A stretch of 64,000 bases of DNA from Planctomycetaceae bacterium. Lineage in GTDB: Bacteria > Planctomycetota > Phycisphaerae > SM23-33. Shown piece by piece: positions 25,674 through 33,948 of this stretch. The position numbers and the translations under genes were made by a program. The notes beneath the pieces are model-generated. The model did no database searches and was not told where the DNA came from. It saw only the letters and a program-made list of their open reading frames with translations. The DNA lies in contig JAJFVE010000148.1 of the NCBI GenBank assembly GCA_021371965.1, forward strand, positions 33,341-97,340. Direction: 5' to 3'. Numbering within the stretch: the first letter of the stretch is position 1; each line of letters starts with the position of its first letter.

Positions 25674-28600
25674 CTACGAACTTACGGCCGCGAGTTTTTC
25701 GTCTACGCGCCAGGGGCGCAGGATGCCTTTGCTGTCGAGGTAGGCTTCGCAGCGGGTCATCATGCCCGCGTCGTTGCTGTGGCCGTCGAACTGGAGGGTC
25801 AGGAACGGCTTGCCCGAGGCCAGCGTGACGAAGTGCTTGATGAACGAGTCGGGCCCGCACTTGAAGTTGGTGATGTAGATGATGTGCAGGTTGTCGTGGC
25901 GGGCGACGATCTTGCCCGCGGCCAGGATCTTGCGCCCCAGGGCCCAGTACATCTGGGCGTTGATGCCGGTGACGTCCTCGCCTTCGGTGTCCAGGAAGTC
26001 TTGCGGGATGCAGTTGACGCCGTAGTTGTCGCGCAGCTTTGCGGCTACCGAGAGGTTCACGCCCGCGTCGTGGATGTTGTACGGGCGGCCCAGCAGGACG
26101 ATCCCCGGGGCGGCAGCGTTGGCCAGGTCGCGCATGGCGTGGCGTCCGGCCTGGAGGCGCCGGGCGGTGAAGGCGTCCTGGGCGGCGAAGGCGATTTCCA
26201 GCGCCTCGGCGATGCGGCGGCGGGTCAGTCCCAGCCGCTTGCCCAGCTCATGGGCGGTGAAGAAGTCGATGAACTCGCGGCGGACGAAGTCGCGTCCCTC
26301 GCGGAAGTGGATCGTCGGCGTGACGAAGCGGCGGCCCGCTTCTCGCAGGGCCGGGGCGCGCCGGGTGACAAACGGCAGCGTCTGGTGCCAGGGGCACAAG
26401 TGGGCCTCGGTGGCCAGCCACTGCGTGTCGCTGGAGATGATGTTGGGCATGAAGATGTAGTCGACGCCCTTGTCGGCCAGGTCGGCGACGTGGCCGTGAG
26501 CGACGATGATCGGGAAGCACGGCTCGGCCACGACGCTGGCCAGTCCGGCCTGCACGATCTTCTTGTTGGTGGGCTCCGAGAGCACCACCTGCATCCCCAG
26601 GTGCGACAGCAGCGTTCGCCACAGGGGCATCCACTCGATAGCGAACATCGTGTTGGGCAACCCCACCCGCGGGCCCGTGGGCGTCGCGTCGGGCATGAAC
26701 GAGTCGTCCATCATCCACTTGCGCCGCAGGGCCATCAGGTCTTCGATCACCGGCTTGGTGTGGCTGCGGGCGGCCTTGCGGTAGCGGTCCGAGCACTTGT
26801 CGCCCCAGTAGGTCTTGTCGCCCTCGACGTTGAACTCCTGGATCTGGCAGTGGTTCGAGCAGCCCTTGCACGTGAACTCGCGCAGCGAATAATCCACAGC
26901 CGCCATGTCATAGCCGCGGAAGTTGCTGGCCGGGGCGGCGTCCGCTTCGGCGGTGTCTCGCATGGTCACGTACATGCCGCCCAGGCTGGTCTGGCCGCCG
27001 CGGACCTTCGCGTGGCCGTTGGCGGTCATCTTGTCGCGTGCCAGCAGGGCCGAGCCGATGGCCCCGATCACGCCGTTGTGCGGCGGGACGATGATCTGCT
27101 TGCCGGTGACGGCCGCGAAGGCCGCCGCCACCGCGTCGTTGTATGCCGTGCCGCCCTGGAAGAAGATGCAGTTGCCGATCTTGCGTCCGCGGACGACGCG
27201 GTTGATGTAGTTGTAGACGACCGAATACGCCAGCCCGGCCACCAGGTCGGCCTTGGACGCCCCTCGCTGGAGGTAGCTGTTGACGTCGCGTTCCATGAAC
27301 ACGGTGCAGCGCTCGCCCAGGCGGATCGGCGCCGTGCTGGACATGGCCAGGGCGGCGAACTCGTCCTTGATGGCGATGTCGAGTTCCTCGGCCCGCTCTT
27401 CGAGAAAGCTGCCCGTGCCGGCGGCGCAGGCCTCGTTCATCGTGAAGTCGACCACCACGCCGCGATCGAGCGAGATGTACTTGGAGTCCTGCCCGCCGAT
27501 CTCGAAGATCGTGTCGGGCATGCGTCCGCCGAGCATGGTGCGGCCGACGTAGTTGGCGCCGGTCTTGTGGGCGGTGATCTCGTCGTTGACGGCGTCGGCG
27601 CCGATCAGCGCGCCGATGAGTTCGCGTCCCGAGCCGGTAGTGCCCACGCCGCGGATGTTCAGGCGGTCGCCCCACTGGGACTCGATCTCCTTCAGCGCCT
27701 CGGCGACGACCTCGATGGGCCGGCCCAGCGTGCGGGTGTAGATCTCGGCGACCATGCGACCGGCGTCGTCGATGACCACGACATTGGTCGAGACGCTGCC
27801 GATGTCGATGCCCATGTACCCGTCGATGGGCCCGCGCGTGTAGTCGTGATGATAGCGCTGCACCTGGTCGCGCAGCAGCCGAACGTTGTCCAGGCTCAGC
27901 GGGGCGGCTGTGGGGAAAGTCCCGTGGGCGCTGTCGCTGGCGGCCTGGAGGTCCGAGAGGCGCGTCAGGGCGGTCCCGTCGGAGGCCTCGCCGGCCACCA
28001 CGGCCGCGCCGATGGCGGGAACCTCGGCGAAGTGATCCGGGACGAGGAACTGCCCCGGATCGAGATCGAAGACTTCGCGGATGGCCGCGACGACGGCCGA
28101 ATTGGCCGCCACGCCACCGATGAGCACCACCGGGGGCTCGACCGGATGCGAGCGCACCACCGCGGTGCGGAAGTTGCGGGCCACCGCCACGCACAGCCCG
28201 CCCAGCACTTCGGCGGGGGTGTAGCCTTTCTGCTGGGCGTGAATCATGTCGCTCTTGGCGAAGACGCTGCAGCGCCCCGCGACCTGCGCCGACCGTTGAG
28301 CGCCGGCCACCAGGGCCCCGATGTCCTCGATGCGATACTTCAACCGCCCGGCCTGCTGGTCGATGAACGAGCCGGTCCCGGCGGCGCAGTCGCCATTGGT
28401 GGCGTAGTCGACGATATCGCAGCCGCCGCTGCCTTGCTTAAGACGCAGGTACTTGCTGCTTTCGCCGCCGACCTCGAAAACCGTGCGGGCCTGAATCCCC
28501 AAGGCCCCGAGCCCCAGGGCGATGGCTTTGAACTCGTTGACGCGGCGGACGCCGAGCGTGGCGGCGGCGATCTTCGAGCCGCTGCCGGTCAGGCACACCG

Positions 28601-28835
28601 CGGCGACGTTCTCACTGCCGACGGTGCGGACGACCAGATCCATCAGTTCCTGCGCCGCCGCCAGCGGCTTGCCCCGCGTGCGCCGGTACGACGAGACGAA
28701 AACGCGACGCCCACTGTTGAGAGCGGATGCGGCCTCCGTCCAGTCGCCCGAGGCGATAACGGCCGCGGGGTCGTCAAGGATGATCGCGGCGTTGGCGCTG
28801 ACGGCGCCGATATCGATACCCACGTGGCATTTCAT
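25674..28835 (-). CDS. Giant acyl-CoA dehydratase activase (BadF/HgdC type, tandem)
   Basis: 1053 residues from ATG 28835. Two ASKHA ATPase units lie in tandem: the first begins CHVGIDIGAVSANAAIIL, the second YMGIDIGSVSTNVVVIDDAG. Each has the NGDCAAGTGSF or NEACAAGTGSF cluster-cysteine motif that places a 4Fe-4S cluster at the dimer interface. A cysteine-rich link (TCKGCSNHC) joins them to a DUF2229-like domain (GLPNTMFAIEWMPLWRTLL, HLCPWHQTLPF, ITNFKCGPDSF). Such proteins use ATP to inject electrons into 2-hydroxyacyl-CoA dehydratases or benzoyl-CoA reductases; it looks shorter than the roughly 1400-residue relatives I recall. No dehydratase is nearby. It suggests oxygen-sensitive, anaerobic metabolism. 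Confidence 0.88.
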   Translation of the reverse strand: MKCHVGIDIGAVSANAAIILDDPAAVIASGDWTEAASALNSGRRVFVSSYRRTRGKPLAAAQELMDLVVRTVGSENVAAVCLTGSGSKIAAATLGVRRVNEFKAIALGLGALGIQARTVFEVGGESSKYLRLKQGSGGCDIVDYATNGDCAAGTGSFIDQQAGRLKYRIEDIGALVAGAQRSAQVAGRCSVFAKSDMIHAQQKGYTPAEVLGGLCVAVARNFRTAVVRSHPVEPPVVLIGGVAANSAVVAAIREVFDLDPGQFLVPDHFAEVPAIGAAVVAGEASDGTALTRLSDLQAASDSAHGTFPTAAPLSLDNVRLLRDQVQRYHHDYTRGPIDGYMGIDIGSVSTNVVVIDDAGRMVAEIYTRTLGRPIEVVAEALKEIESQWGDRLNIRGVGTTGSGRELIGALIGADAVNDEITAHKTGANYVGRTMLGGRMPDTIFEIGGQDSKYISLDRGVVVDFTMNEACAAGTGSFLEERAEELDIAIKDEFAALAMSSTAPIRLGERCTVFMERDVNSYLQRGASKADLVAGLAYSVVYNYINRVVRGRKIGNCIFFQGGTAYNDAVAAAFAAVTGKQIIVPPHNGVIGAIGSALLARDKMTANGHAKVRGGQTSLGGMYVTMRDTAEADAAPASNFRGYDMAAVDYSLREFTCKGCSNHCQIQEFNVEGDKTYWGDKCSDRYRKAARSHTKPVIEDLMALRRKWMMDDSFMPDATPTGPRVGLPNTMFAIEWMPLWRTLLSHLGMQVVLSEPTNKKIVQAGLASVVAEPCFPIIVAHGHVADLADKGVDYIFMPNIISSDTQWLATEAHLCPWHQTLPFVTRRAPALREAGRRFVTPTIHFREGRDFVRREFIDFFTAHELGKRLGLTRRRIAEALEIAFAAQDAFTARRLQAGRHAMRDLANAAAPGIVLLGRPYNIHDAGVNLSVAAKLRDNYGVNCIPQDFLDTEGEDVTGINAQMYWALGRKILAAGKIVARHDNLHIIYITNFKCGPDSFIKHFVTLASGKPFLTLQFDGHSNDAGMMTRCEAYLDSKGILRPWRVDEKLAAVSS

Positions 28836-28990
28836 TCTTCGCTGGCTCCCACACCATCGAGAGACTACGGGCCGGGGAAAAGCGTCATCCGCCGGCACGG
28901 ACTTCACAAGAAGCTTCCCCGCCGCAGGTTGGAATCCTCAAACCCAGCGACAGGACCTCGTATTCTATCCAGTCCGGCGGTGAAAGGGTC

Positions 28991-29036
28991 TTAAAAAATA
29001 GAACACCCGCCGGAAGGCATCCTGCCTTCCGGCGGG
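28991..29036 (-). terminator. Strong intrinsic terminator on minus strand, orphan
   Basis: A perfect 14-bp stem (CCCGCCGGAAGGCA, 29006-29019, with its complement 29023-29036) and a 3-base loop. Read on the minus strand it is followed by TGTTCTATTTTTTAAG, a proper U-tract. No minus-strand gene lies just upstream, and the activase gene starts only about 155 bases beyond it. It could end an unannotated small RNA or be a leader attenuator. The 452-bp spacer 28836-29287 holds nothing else firm. Confidence 0.75.
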
Positions 29037-29171
29037 CGTCCGGAGCATGGAAGCAGAGGAAAAGAAAGCGGTACCAGTCAAAACATACTACGAAACCGGC
29101 AGGCCAAGGTTCGTCCGGGGCCAGGTTTTCCGATAGGCCTTTCCTGTATAGTCAAATCGGTCTGCGACTGA

Positions 29172-29201
29172 TTGAACGGGCGCCGCCACGGCCACTAAAG
29201 T
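29172..29201 (+). promoter_or_regulatory. Possible promoter of PEP-CTERM gene
   Basis: TTGAAC at 29172-29177 and TAAAGT at 29196-29201 with an 18-base spacer, about 85 bases before the start codon. A reasonable but not strong match. Confidence 0.4.
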
Positions 29202-29287
29202 ACCTGTGATAGCGGCATAATCGTCGCCTCGGGGTGCCGGAGGGCAAATTGAACCTGGGGGCATAATCAAAAGGAAGGGAACCGACT

Positions 29288-30028
29288 ATGTTCAAATACG
29301 CTTTCTTGGTTATGGTATTCATGGCGTTCGCCAGCCCTCTGTTCGGGGCATTTTCGGGCTCTCTCGATTCCCAAACGGGAGGATTGTTGGGAACGGGATC
29401 GTGGGGCGCAGGGCCGTCGTCAATCGAATGGACAGTAACCGAGTTGACAGGCGGCACGTGGCAATACGATTACACCCTGACCGTGCCCAGCAAGAAGATC
29501 AAGAAGCTGATCCTGGAGACTTCGCCCACCTTCAGCGGGGCCGATCTGATCAGCCTCTCCAGCTCTCCGGCAGCCAAGAACAACAAGGTCAAGACCTTCA
29601 GTTCGCTGTCGAACCTTCCGCAGGACATCTACGGCCTGGGAACTTCGCCCGTCGGCAAGACGCGGACGCTGGAGTACAGCTTTGAGACCACCGCGGCGCC
29701 CACCTGGGGCGACTTTTACGTCCAGGGGCCCAAAGAAACCGTCACCACGGGCAAGGGCCAGAACAAGCAGAAGTCCACGACGGACTTGGCGCTGTGGAAC
29801 TCCGGGTTCATCGGCGGATCGCCGGATGTCGATCCGACGTCCGCGGCGGCCGACGGCTCGGTCGGAAACCACATCCTGGTTCCCGGCGGGTCCGACGGCG
29901 CCAACGGCGCCAACGGTGGCGGTGGCGGCGGGGTTGTTCCTGAACCGCTGACGCTGCTGGGAATCGGTCTGGCTGTGGCGGCAGCGGCGGGCAGACTCGT
30001 TCGCAGACGCAAAGCCCTGATAGCCTGA
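29288..30028 (+). CDS. PEP-CTERM surface protein
   Basis: 246 residues with GGAAGGG upstream. An N-terminal signal peptide (MFKYAFLVMVFMAFASPLFG) leads to a beta-rich, Ser/Thr/Gly-rich domain (WTVTELTGGTWQYDYTLTVP). A Gly/Asn linker precedes the sorting tail: VPEPLTLLGIGLAVAAAAG, then the basic cluster RLVRRRK. PEP-CTERM tails are recognised by an exosortase, which cuts near PEP and attaches the protein to envelope or exopolysaccharide material. No exosortase is in the window. A hairpin terminator follows, so the gene is probably a single transcription unit. Confidence 0.92.
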   Translation: MFKYAFLVMVFMAFASPLFGAFSGSLDSQTGGLLGTGSWGAGPSSIEWTVTELTGGTWQYDYTLTVPSKKIKKLILETSPTFSGADLISLSSSPAAKNNKVKTFSSLSNLPQDIYGLGTSPVGKTRTLEYSFETTAAPTWGDFYVQGPKETVTTGKGQNKQKSTTDLALWNSGFIGGSPDVDPTSAAADGSVGNHILVPGGSDGANGANGGGGGGVVPEPLTLLGIGLAVAAAAGRLVRRRKALIA

Positions 30029-30041
30029 GCTCTTTGTCAAG

Positions 30042-30090
30042 AACAAGCAGGCGGCAGTGGCAAATCGCCCTGCCGCCTGCTTGTTTATTC
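30042..30090 (+). terminator. Intrinsic terminator of PEP-CTERM gene
   Basis: A perfect 15-bp stem (AACAAGCAGGCGGCA, 30042-30056, with its complement at 30071-30085) with a 14-base loop, followed by TATTC. It starts 14 bases after the stop codon. The preceding CAAGAAC and following T-rich bases suggest it may also work for the convergent fucosidase gene. Confidence 0.85.
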
Positions 30091-30145
30091 CAGTGCGTGG
30101 GGGACACGGCGGTGAACAACGGCCGCCACTGGCACCGCGGCCGCC

Positions 30146-31393
30146 CTACAGCGCCGTCATCGCCGGGCCGTCGAGGTCGATCGCCACCACGGTGTCGGGC
30201 GACAGGCGGTCGGCTTGGGAGGCGCTCACGCGGATCGTCTCTCCAGCCGTGCGCACATCGACGCCGGCGGCGGTCAGGCTCGTGGCGCCGGTGATCTTGT
30301 GCTTGGGGGCCGGCAGCGTCAGCGTGTTCTCCGGCCAATCGAGGATGTGCAGGTAAATGCGGTTGCCCTTGCAGGTGGCGCAGCCCCATCCGGCCGGGGC
30401 GTATGGCCCGCCCATCGTGGCGTAGATGCTCTCGCCGGCGCGTTGGAGAAAGCGGCCGACTTCGGCCAGCCGCTCGACCTTGCGCTGCTCGATGTCGCCG
30501 TCGGGGCCTGGGTCGAGGTTTAGCAGCAGGTTGCCGCCGCGCCCTGCCGTGCCGGCCAGCAGGTGGATAAGACCCCGCAGCGTGCGCATGTCCCAACCGG
30601 GTCGATAGCCCCACGAACCCGTCAGCGTGTCGCATCGCTCCCAGGGTCGACTGTTGTCGAACTGCCCTTCGTGGCACTCGAACGTGGCGTAGTCGCCCTC
30701 CCAGCCGCTGCGGGGGTTGATCACGACATCCGGCTGGAGTTCGCGCACCATGCGGTTGAGCTTGAGCGGCTCCCACAGCCACGCCGCGTCGCTGTCGCCC
30801 TCGGCCGGCTTGCCGGTGTTCCAACCGCCGTGCGCTAACCAGCCCCCGTCGTACCACAGCACGTCGATCTTGCCGTAGTTGCTCATCAATTCGCGCACCT
30901 GCGTGTAGCACTGCTGCTTCATCGCCTCGGCGCTGGCGCGGTACATCGTCGGGAAGAAGTAGCCCGGGAACCGCCAGTCCATCGGCGAGTAGTAGATGCC
31001 CACGCCCAGCCCGGCCTCGCGGCATGCCTGGACATACGCGGCTACTAAGTCGCGACCGGCCGCCGTCTTGACCGAGTTGAAGTCGCCGGCCTGGGTGTCG
31101 AAGAGGCTGAACCCGTCGTGATGGCGGGCGGTGAGGACCATGTATTTCATGCCGGCGTTCTTGGCCGCAGAGGCCCACGCCGCTGGGTCGAACTTCCGCG
31201 GATTGAACTGCCCGGCGAGCTTAGCATACTCGTCCTTATCGATGCGTTCGTGGAACATGGCCCACTCGCCGCGGCCGAGGATCGAGTACAGCCCCCAGTG
31301 CAGGAACATGCCGAACTTGGCGTCGCGCCACCACTGCAGTTTCTCAACAGGCAGCTTCAGGGAATCGTCCACGATCTTGTCGCCTATGGCCAT
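30146..31393 (-). CDS. Alpha-L-fucosidase, GH29
   Basis: 415 residues from ATG 31393, with AGGAG eight bases upstream. The GH29 barrel features are HWGLYS (32-37), TARHHDGFSLFDT (88-100) and VLWYDGGW with the likely nucleophile Asp182. GSWGYRPGWDMRTLRGLI and GRGGNLLLNLDPGPDGDI complete the barrel, and a short beta domain ends the protein. There is no signal peptide, so it probably acts in the cytoplasm on imported fuco-oligosaccharides. The class II aldolase at 44794 resembles L-fuculose-phosphate aldolase and would fit the same pathway, but the genes are not linked. Confidence 0.93.
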   Translation of the reverse strand: MAIGDKIVDDSLKLPVEKLQWWRDAKFGMFLHWGLYSILGRGEWAMFHERIDKDEYAKLAGQFNPRKFDPAAWASAAKNAGMKYMVLTARHHDGFSLFDTQAGDFNSVKTAAGRDLVAAYVQACREAGLGVGIYYSPMDWRFPGYFFPTMYRASAEAMKQQCYTQVRELMSNYGKIDVLWYDGGWLAHGGWNTGKPAEGDSDAAWLWEPLKLNRMVRELQPDVVINPRSGWEGDYATFECHEGQFDNSRPWERCDTLTGSWGYRPGWDMRTLRGLIHLLAGTAGRGGNLLLNLDPGPDGDIEQRKVERLAEVGRFLQRAGESIYATMGGPYAPAGWGCATCKGNRIYLHILDWPENTLTLPAPKHKITGATSLTAAGVDVRTAGETIRVSASQADRLSPDTVVAIDLDGPAMTAL

Positions 31394-31485
31394 GGAGTCG
31401 CTCCTAAGATTCCGAGCATTATGCCGGGGCAAGATGCAAATGCCAACTCGCAATCTCGAAGAATTGGACCGTCGCGACCGTATCT

Positions 31486-31564
31486 GGTAGCCGGTAGCCC
31501 GTAGCCAGTTGGGAAACGAAATCTTCCCGGTTTCGTGTTCCCGGCTACCGGCTACTGGCTACCG
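31486..31564. repeat. 7-bp-period inverted repeat (GTAGCCG family)
   Basis: GTAGCC recurs every seven bases on the left (31487-31506), and complementary GGCTACCGGCTACTGGCTAC lies on the right, so the spacer folds into a long hairpin. It lies at the 3' side of the MBL gene, within the 227-bp gap 31394-31620. A TCGTCCTCGTCCTCG run (31575-31590) follows, related to the arms at 46436 and 46625. Confidence 0.65.
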
Positions 31565-31620
31565 CTTCTTCGTGCTCGTCCTCGTCCTCGTCGTCGGTTG
31601 TTTCTTTTCTTCTTTGGCCG

Positions 31621-32382
31621 TCACAGCAATCCACGCCGGGCAGACGATATGACCTTTTCGACGCTATCAGCGTGTTTCCACTGAAGGAACCGCCACCAGT
31701 TGTGCATGTCTTTCGGCGGGGCCATGCGCACTCGCAGGGCGTCGTCGTCTTCGCCGGCGGCGATGCCCGCCTTGGCTTGCCCCTGCAGCCACTGAAAATA
31801 TTCGCACCATCGTCGCAGGTGCTCGACGGTGCAAAGCGGTCCATGGCCGGGGACGATCACGCGCGGCTTCAGGTCGATCAACCGCCGGTAAGTCGACAAC
31901 AGCAGGTCACTCGTCTGTCGCCGCAGGCGCCGCGTCAGTGGGATCAGTCCCCAGCCGAAGATATCGCCCGTGGCCAGCACCGCGTCGGGCTCGACCAGGA
32001 TGATGCAGTCCTCGTCGGTGTGGCAGCCGGCCAGCGGCAGCATGCGCAGGCGACGGCCGGGGCCTTCAAACGTCAGCCCCTCGGGCGGAATCGTCGTTGT
32101 GTGGCGATTGACGATCTTCGCCCCGGCCGCGGCGAAGGTCTCGTTCAACGCCACGTGATCGTAATGCGTGTGCGTGTTGAGCACGTGCGAGACCGGCTTG
32201 CCACCGGTAGTTTCGGCAATGGCCGCCAGCACCTCGCCCGCCAGAGGCGCCTCCTCCAGCGCGTCGACGACGATGACCGACGCGCCGACATCGATCCACG
32301 TCAGGTTGTCCACCGCCAGGCGCACGTACACGCCCTCGCTGATGCGCTGCACGGTGGCGGTCAAGGCGGGGTCGATGTCCAT
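31621..32382 (-). CDS. MBL-fold metallo-hydrolase
   Basis: 253 residues. The metal-binding motif is His71-Thr-His73-Tyr-Asp75-His76 (LNTHTHYDHVALN); further ligands are in LAGCHTDEDC (His), VLATGDIFGW (Asp) and IVPGHGPLCT (His). The fold is that of glyoxalase II-like and lactonase-like enzymes that hydrolyse esters, thioesters or lactones with two metal ions. There is no signal peptide. The C-terminal 60 residues form an extra helical domain (RRWCEYFQWLQGQAKAG). The substrate is unknown and the flanking genes do not suggest one. Confidence 0.9.
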   Translation of the reverse strand: MDIDPALTATVQRISEGVYVRLAVDNLTWIDVGASVIVVDALEEAPLAGEVLAAIAETTGGKPVSHVLNTHTHYDHVALNETFAAAGAKIVNRHTTTIPPEGLTFEGPGRRLRMLPLAGCHTDEDCIILVEPDAVLATGDIFGWGLIPLTRRLRRQTSDLLLSTYRRLIDLKPRVIVPGHGPLCTVEHLRRWCEYFQWLQGQAKAGIAAGEDDDALRVRMAPPKDMHNWWRFLQWKHADSVEKVISSARRGLL

Positions 32383-32390
32383 AAGGAAGC

Positions 32391-32466
32391 TCTCAACTAT
32401 CAGCTTTCAGCTATCAGCCAATGCAGGCAATTCCCGTTTCAGCTGAAAGCTGACAGCCGATAGCTC
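32391..32466. repeat. CAGCTTTCAGCTATCAG inverted repeat
   Basis: Left copies of TATCAGCTTTCAGCTATCAG pair with TTTCAGCTGAAAGCTGACAG on the right. It sits between the prenyltransferase-type gene's 3' end and the MBL gene's start, and may end the former's transcript. Confidence 0.5.
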
Positions 32467-32469
32467 TTG

Positions 32470-33756
32470 TCACGGCATTTCCGAGTGCTTGAGCGGTTGC
32501 GAAGCGCTGGGCTGCGTCTGTGCGGCTGCAGCACCTGCCGCGGGCAGCGTGGGTATCGCATTGGGGTTGACGGCCGCGGCGCCCGCGTCGCCGGCGCCCG
32601 CGCCGGCCGCGCCGGGCGAGTATGTCCCGCCCAGCGGCGAGGGATACTGCCCGATGGTCTGGGCGGTCGATCGCGACAGCACCAGCAGCGCCCAGCACGT
32701 CGCCACCGTCGGCGTCGGTTCACCGCTCCAGGACCCATCAGCCGCCTGCGCGCTGACCAGCCCCTGGGCGACCGTCGGGTACCATTCCTTGCCGGCCACC
32801 GACTGCACGCCCGTCAGGGTGCAGGCCCGCTCGAGAGCGTAGAGGTAGTAGGTCTCCAGATTGCGCGTGGCGAGGCCCTTGGCATTGAACCACGCAAACC
32901 CGCGCCTCATCAGGTCGACAGGGTTGGCATTGTTGGCCCGCACGTCGCGACGCACCACGACGGTCCCGCTCTTGGGCAGGTTGGCCCCGCCACTTCGGTA
33001 GACCTTGGCGTTGGGGTTCGTCCCGGCCGCCGCGGCCGCGGCAGTGATCTGACAGATCGCCAGCGAGCTGATGCCCGCAGCCGCCATCGAGTGTCGCTCC
33101 TCGTTGGCCCCGGCAGAGTAGATCCATCCGCCGTCGCGCTGGTGAAGATTGCTGACGTACATGCGGGCGTTGTCCCACACGCCGGTGGCCACGGGCACCT
33201 TGTTGCGCTGGGCGGACCACAGCCCCAGCAGCGCCATCTGCGTGTTAGACAAGTCGCGATGATTGTCGACCGCGGCGTACCCCCATCCGCCGTCGCCGCC
33301 CTGGAAGCCCTGAAGCGCCGCCGCCATGTTGGCCATCGCCCGGTAATGCGGGCTGAGCCCCTTGGGGCCCTGGACCGATTGGGCCGACCACGCGGCGTCG
33401 AGCGCCATCAGCGTCAGGGCGCAGTTGTAGACGGCGAACCGGTCCTTGGGGTCTTGTGCGTACGCATATTTCAGCAGCGGCGCCGTCGAGCGGAGAATGC
33501 AGGGGTCCTGGACCGACACGCCGCTCTTGATCAGCGCCAGCACGCACAAGGCCGTGTGCCCCGGCTGCGGCGAATACTGCTCGCGACCGAAGTCCCCGCC
33601 GTTCTGCCGTCCGGCCAGAAAGTGCACGCCCTTCTTGACCGCCGCCGTGACCGAGGCCTTAAGCTCAGCCGGCGAAGGCGCAGCCGCCGGAGCGGCGATA
33701 GCACTCGCGCTCGTTGCCCCAACCAAGAGCAAAATAGATGCCCATGCGAATTTCAT
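32470..33756 (-). CDS. Secreted prenyltransferase/squalene-cyclase repeat protein
   Basis: 428 residues from ATG 33756 (AAGGAAC upstream) with a signal peptide (MKFAWASILLLVGATSASA). Four or more alpha-alpha hairpin repeats of the terpenoid cyclase/prenyltransferase barrel type are visible (GHTALCVLALIKSGV, GGDGGWGYAAVDNHRDLSNT, QRDGGWIYSAGANEERHS, ADGSWSGEPTPTVATCWALL). Known planctomycete proteins of this layout are envelope-associated and of unknown function; they are not real cyclases, since the catalytic DxDD motif is absent. A proline/alanine-rich tail follows. The gene ends next to a repeat and starts about 80 bp from a GTTAGCGG element. Confidence 0.85.
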   Translation of the reverse strand: MKFAWASILLLVGATSASAIAAPAAAPSPAELKASVTAAVKKGVHFLAGRQNGGDFGREQYSPQPGHTALCVLALIKSGVSVQDPCILRSTAPLLKYAYAQDPKDRFAVYNCALTLMALDAAWSAQSVQGPKGLSPHYRAMANMAAALQGFQGGDGGWGYAAVDNHRDLSNTQMALLGLWSAQRNKVPVATGVWDNARMYVSNLHQRDGGWIYSAGANEERHSMAAAGISSLAICQITAAAAAAGTNPNAKVYRSGGANLPKSGTVVVRRDVRANNANPVDLMRRGFAWFNAKGLATRNLETYYLYALERACTLTGVQSVAGKEWYPTVAQGLVSAQAADGSWSGEPTPTVATCWALLVLSRSTAQTIGQYPSPLGGTYSPGAAGAGAGDAGAAAVNPNAIPTLPAAGAAAAQTQPSASQPLKHSEMP

Positions 33757-33834
33757 AGACGGGTTCCTTGAAGAGCTTGGGAAATTATAGCAATATCCCA
33801 AGCGAAAGGAACACACGCCACTGGACGCGCGCCC

Positions 33835-33901
33835 GTTAGCGGCGGGGCTTGTTCCGCGTCCCCGACCGCCGAGACCACGTCGAGCAGGCTCGACCGCTAA
33901 C
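33835..33901. repeat. GTTAGCGG-headed dispersed palindrome, copy A
   Basis: 67 bp beginning GTTAGCGGCGGGGCTTG and ending GCTCGACCGCTAAC. The right arm, read in reverse, is GTTAGCGGTCGAGC with a hairpin (CGAGC.GCTCG). Copy B at 46511-46599 has the same ends in the opposite order, so both are one family in opposite orientation. It sits in the divergent spacer between the prenyltransferase-type gene and mtfA. Confidence 0.7.
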
Positions 33902-33948
33902 AAGATAATTTCTTCTTCTACAGATTCGTCTAAGATGTTCCGGCGACC

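Noticed and set aside
25236..28994. 1252-residue plus-strand ORF across the activase gene
   Set aside because: It is a shadow: biased His/Ala/Arg/Gly composition, no domains, while the minus frame has clear ASKHA and cysteine motifs.
32470..33756. Squalene-hopene cyclase
   Set aside because: Repeats match the fold but the DxDD catalytic motif is missing, the protein has a signal peptide and is shorter than cyclases.
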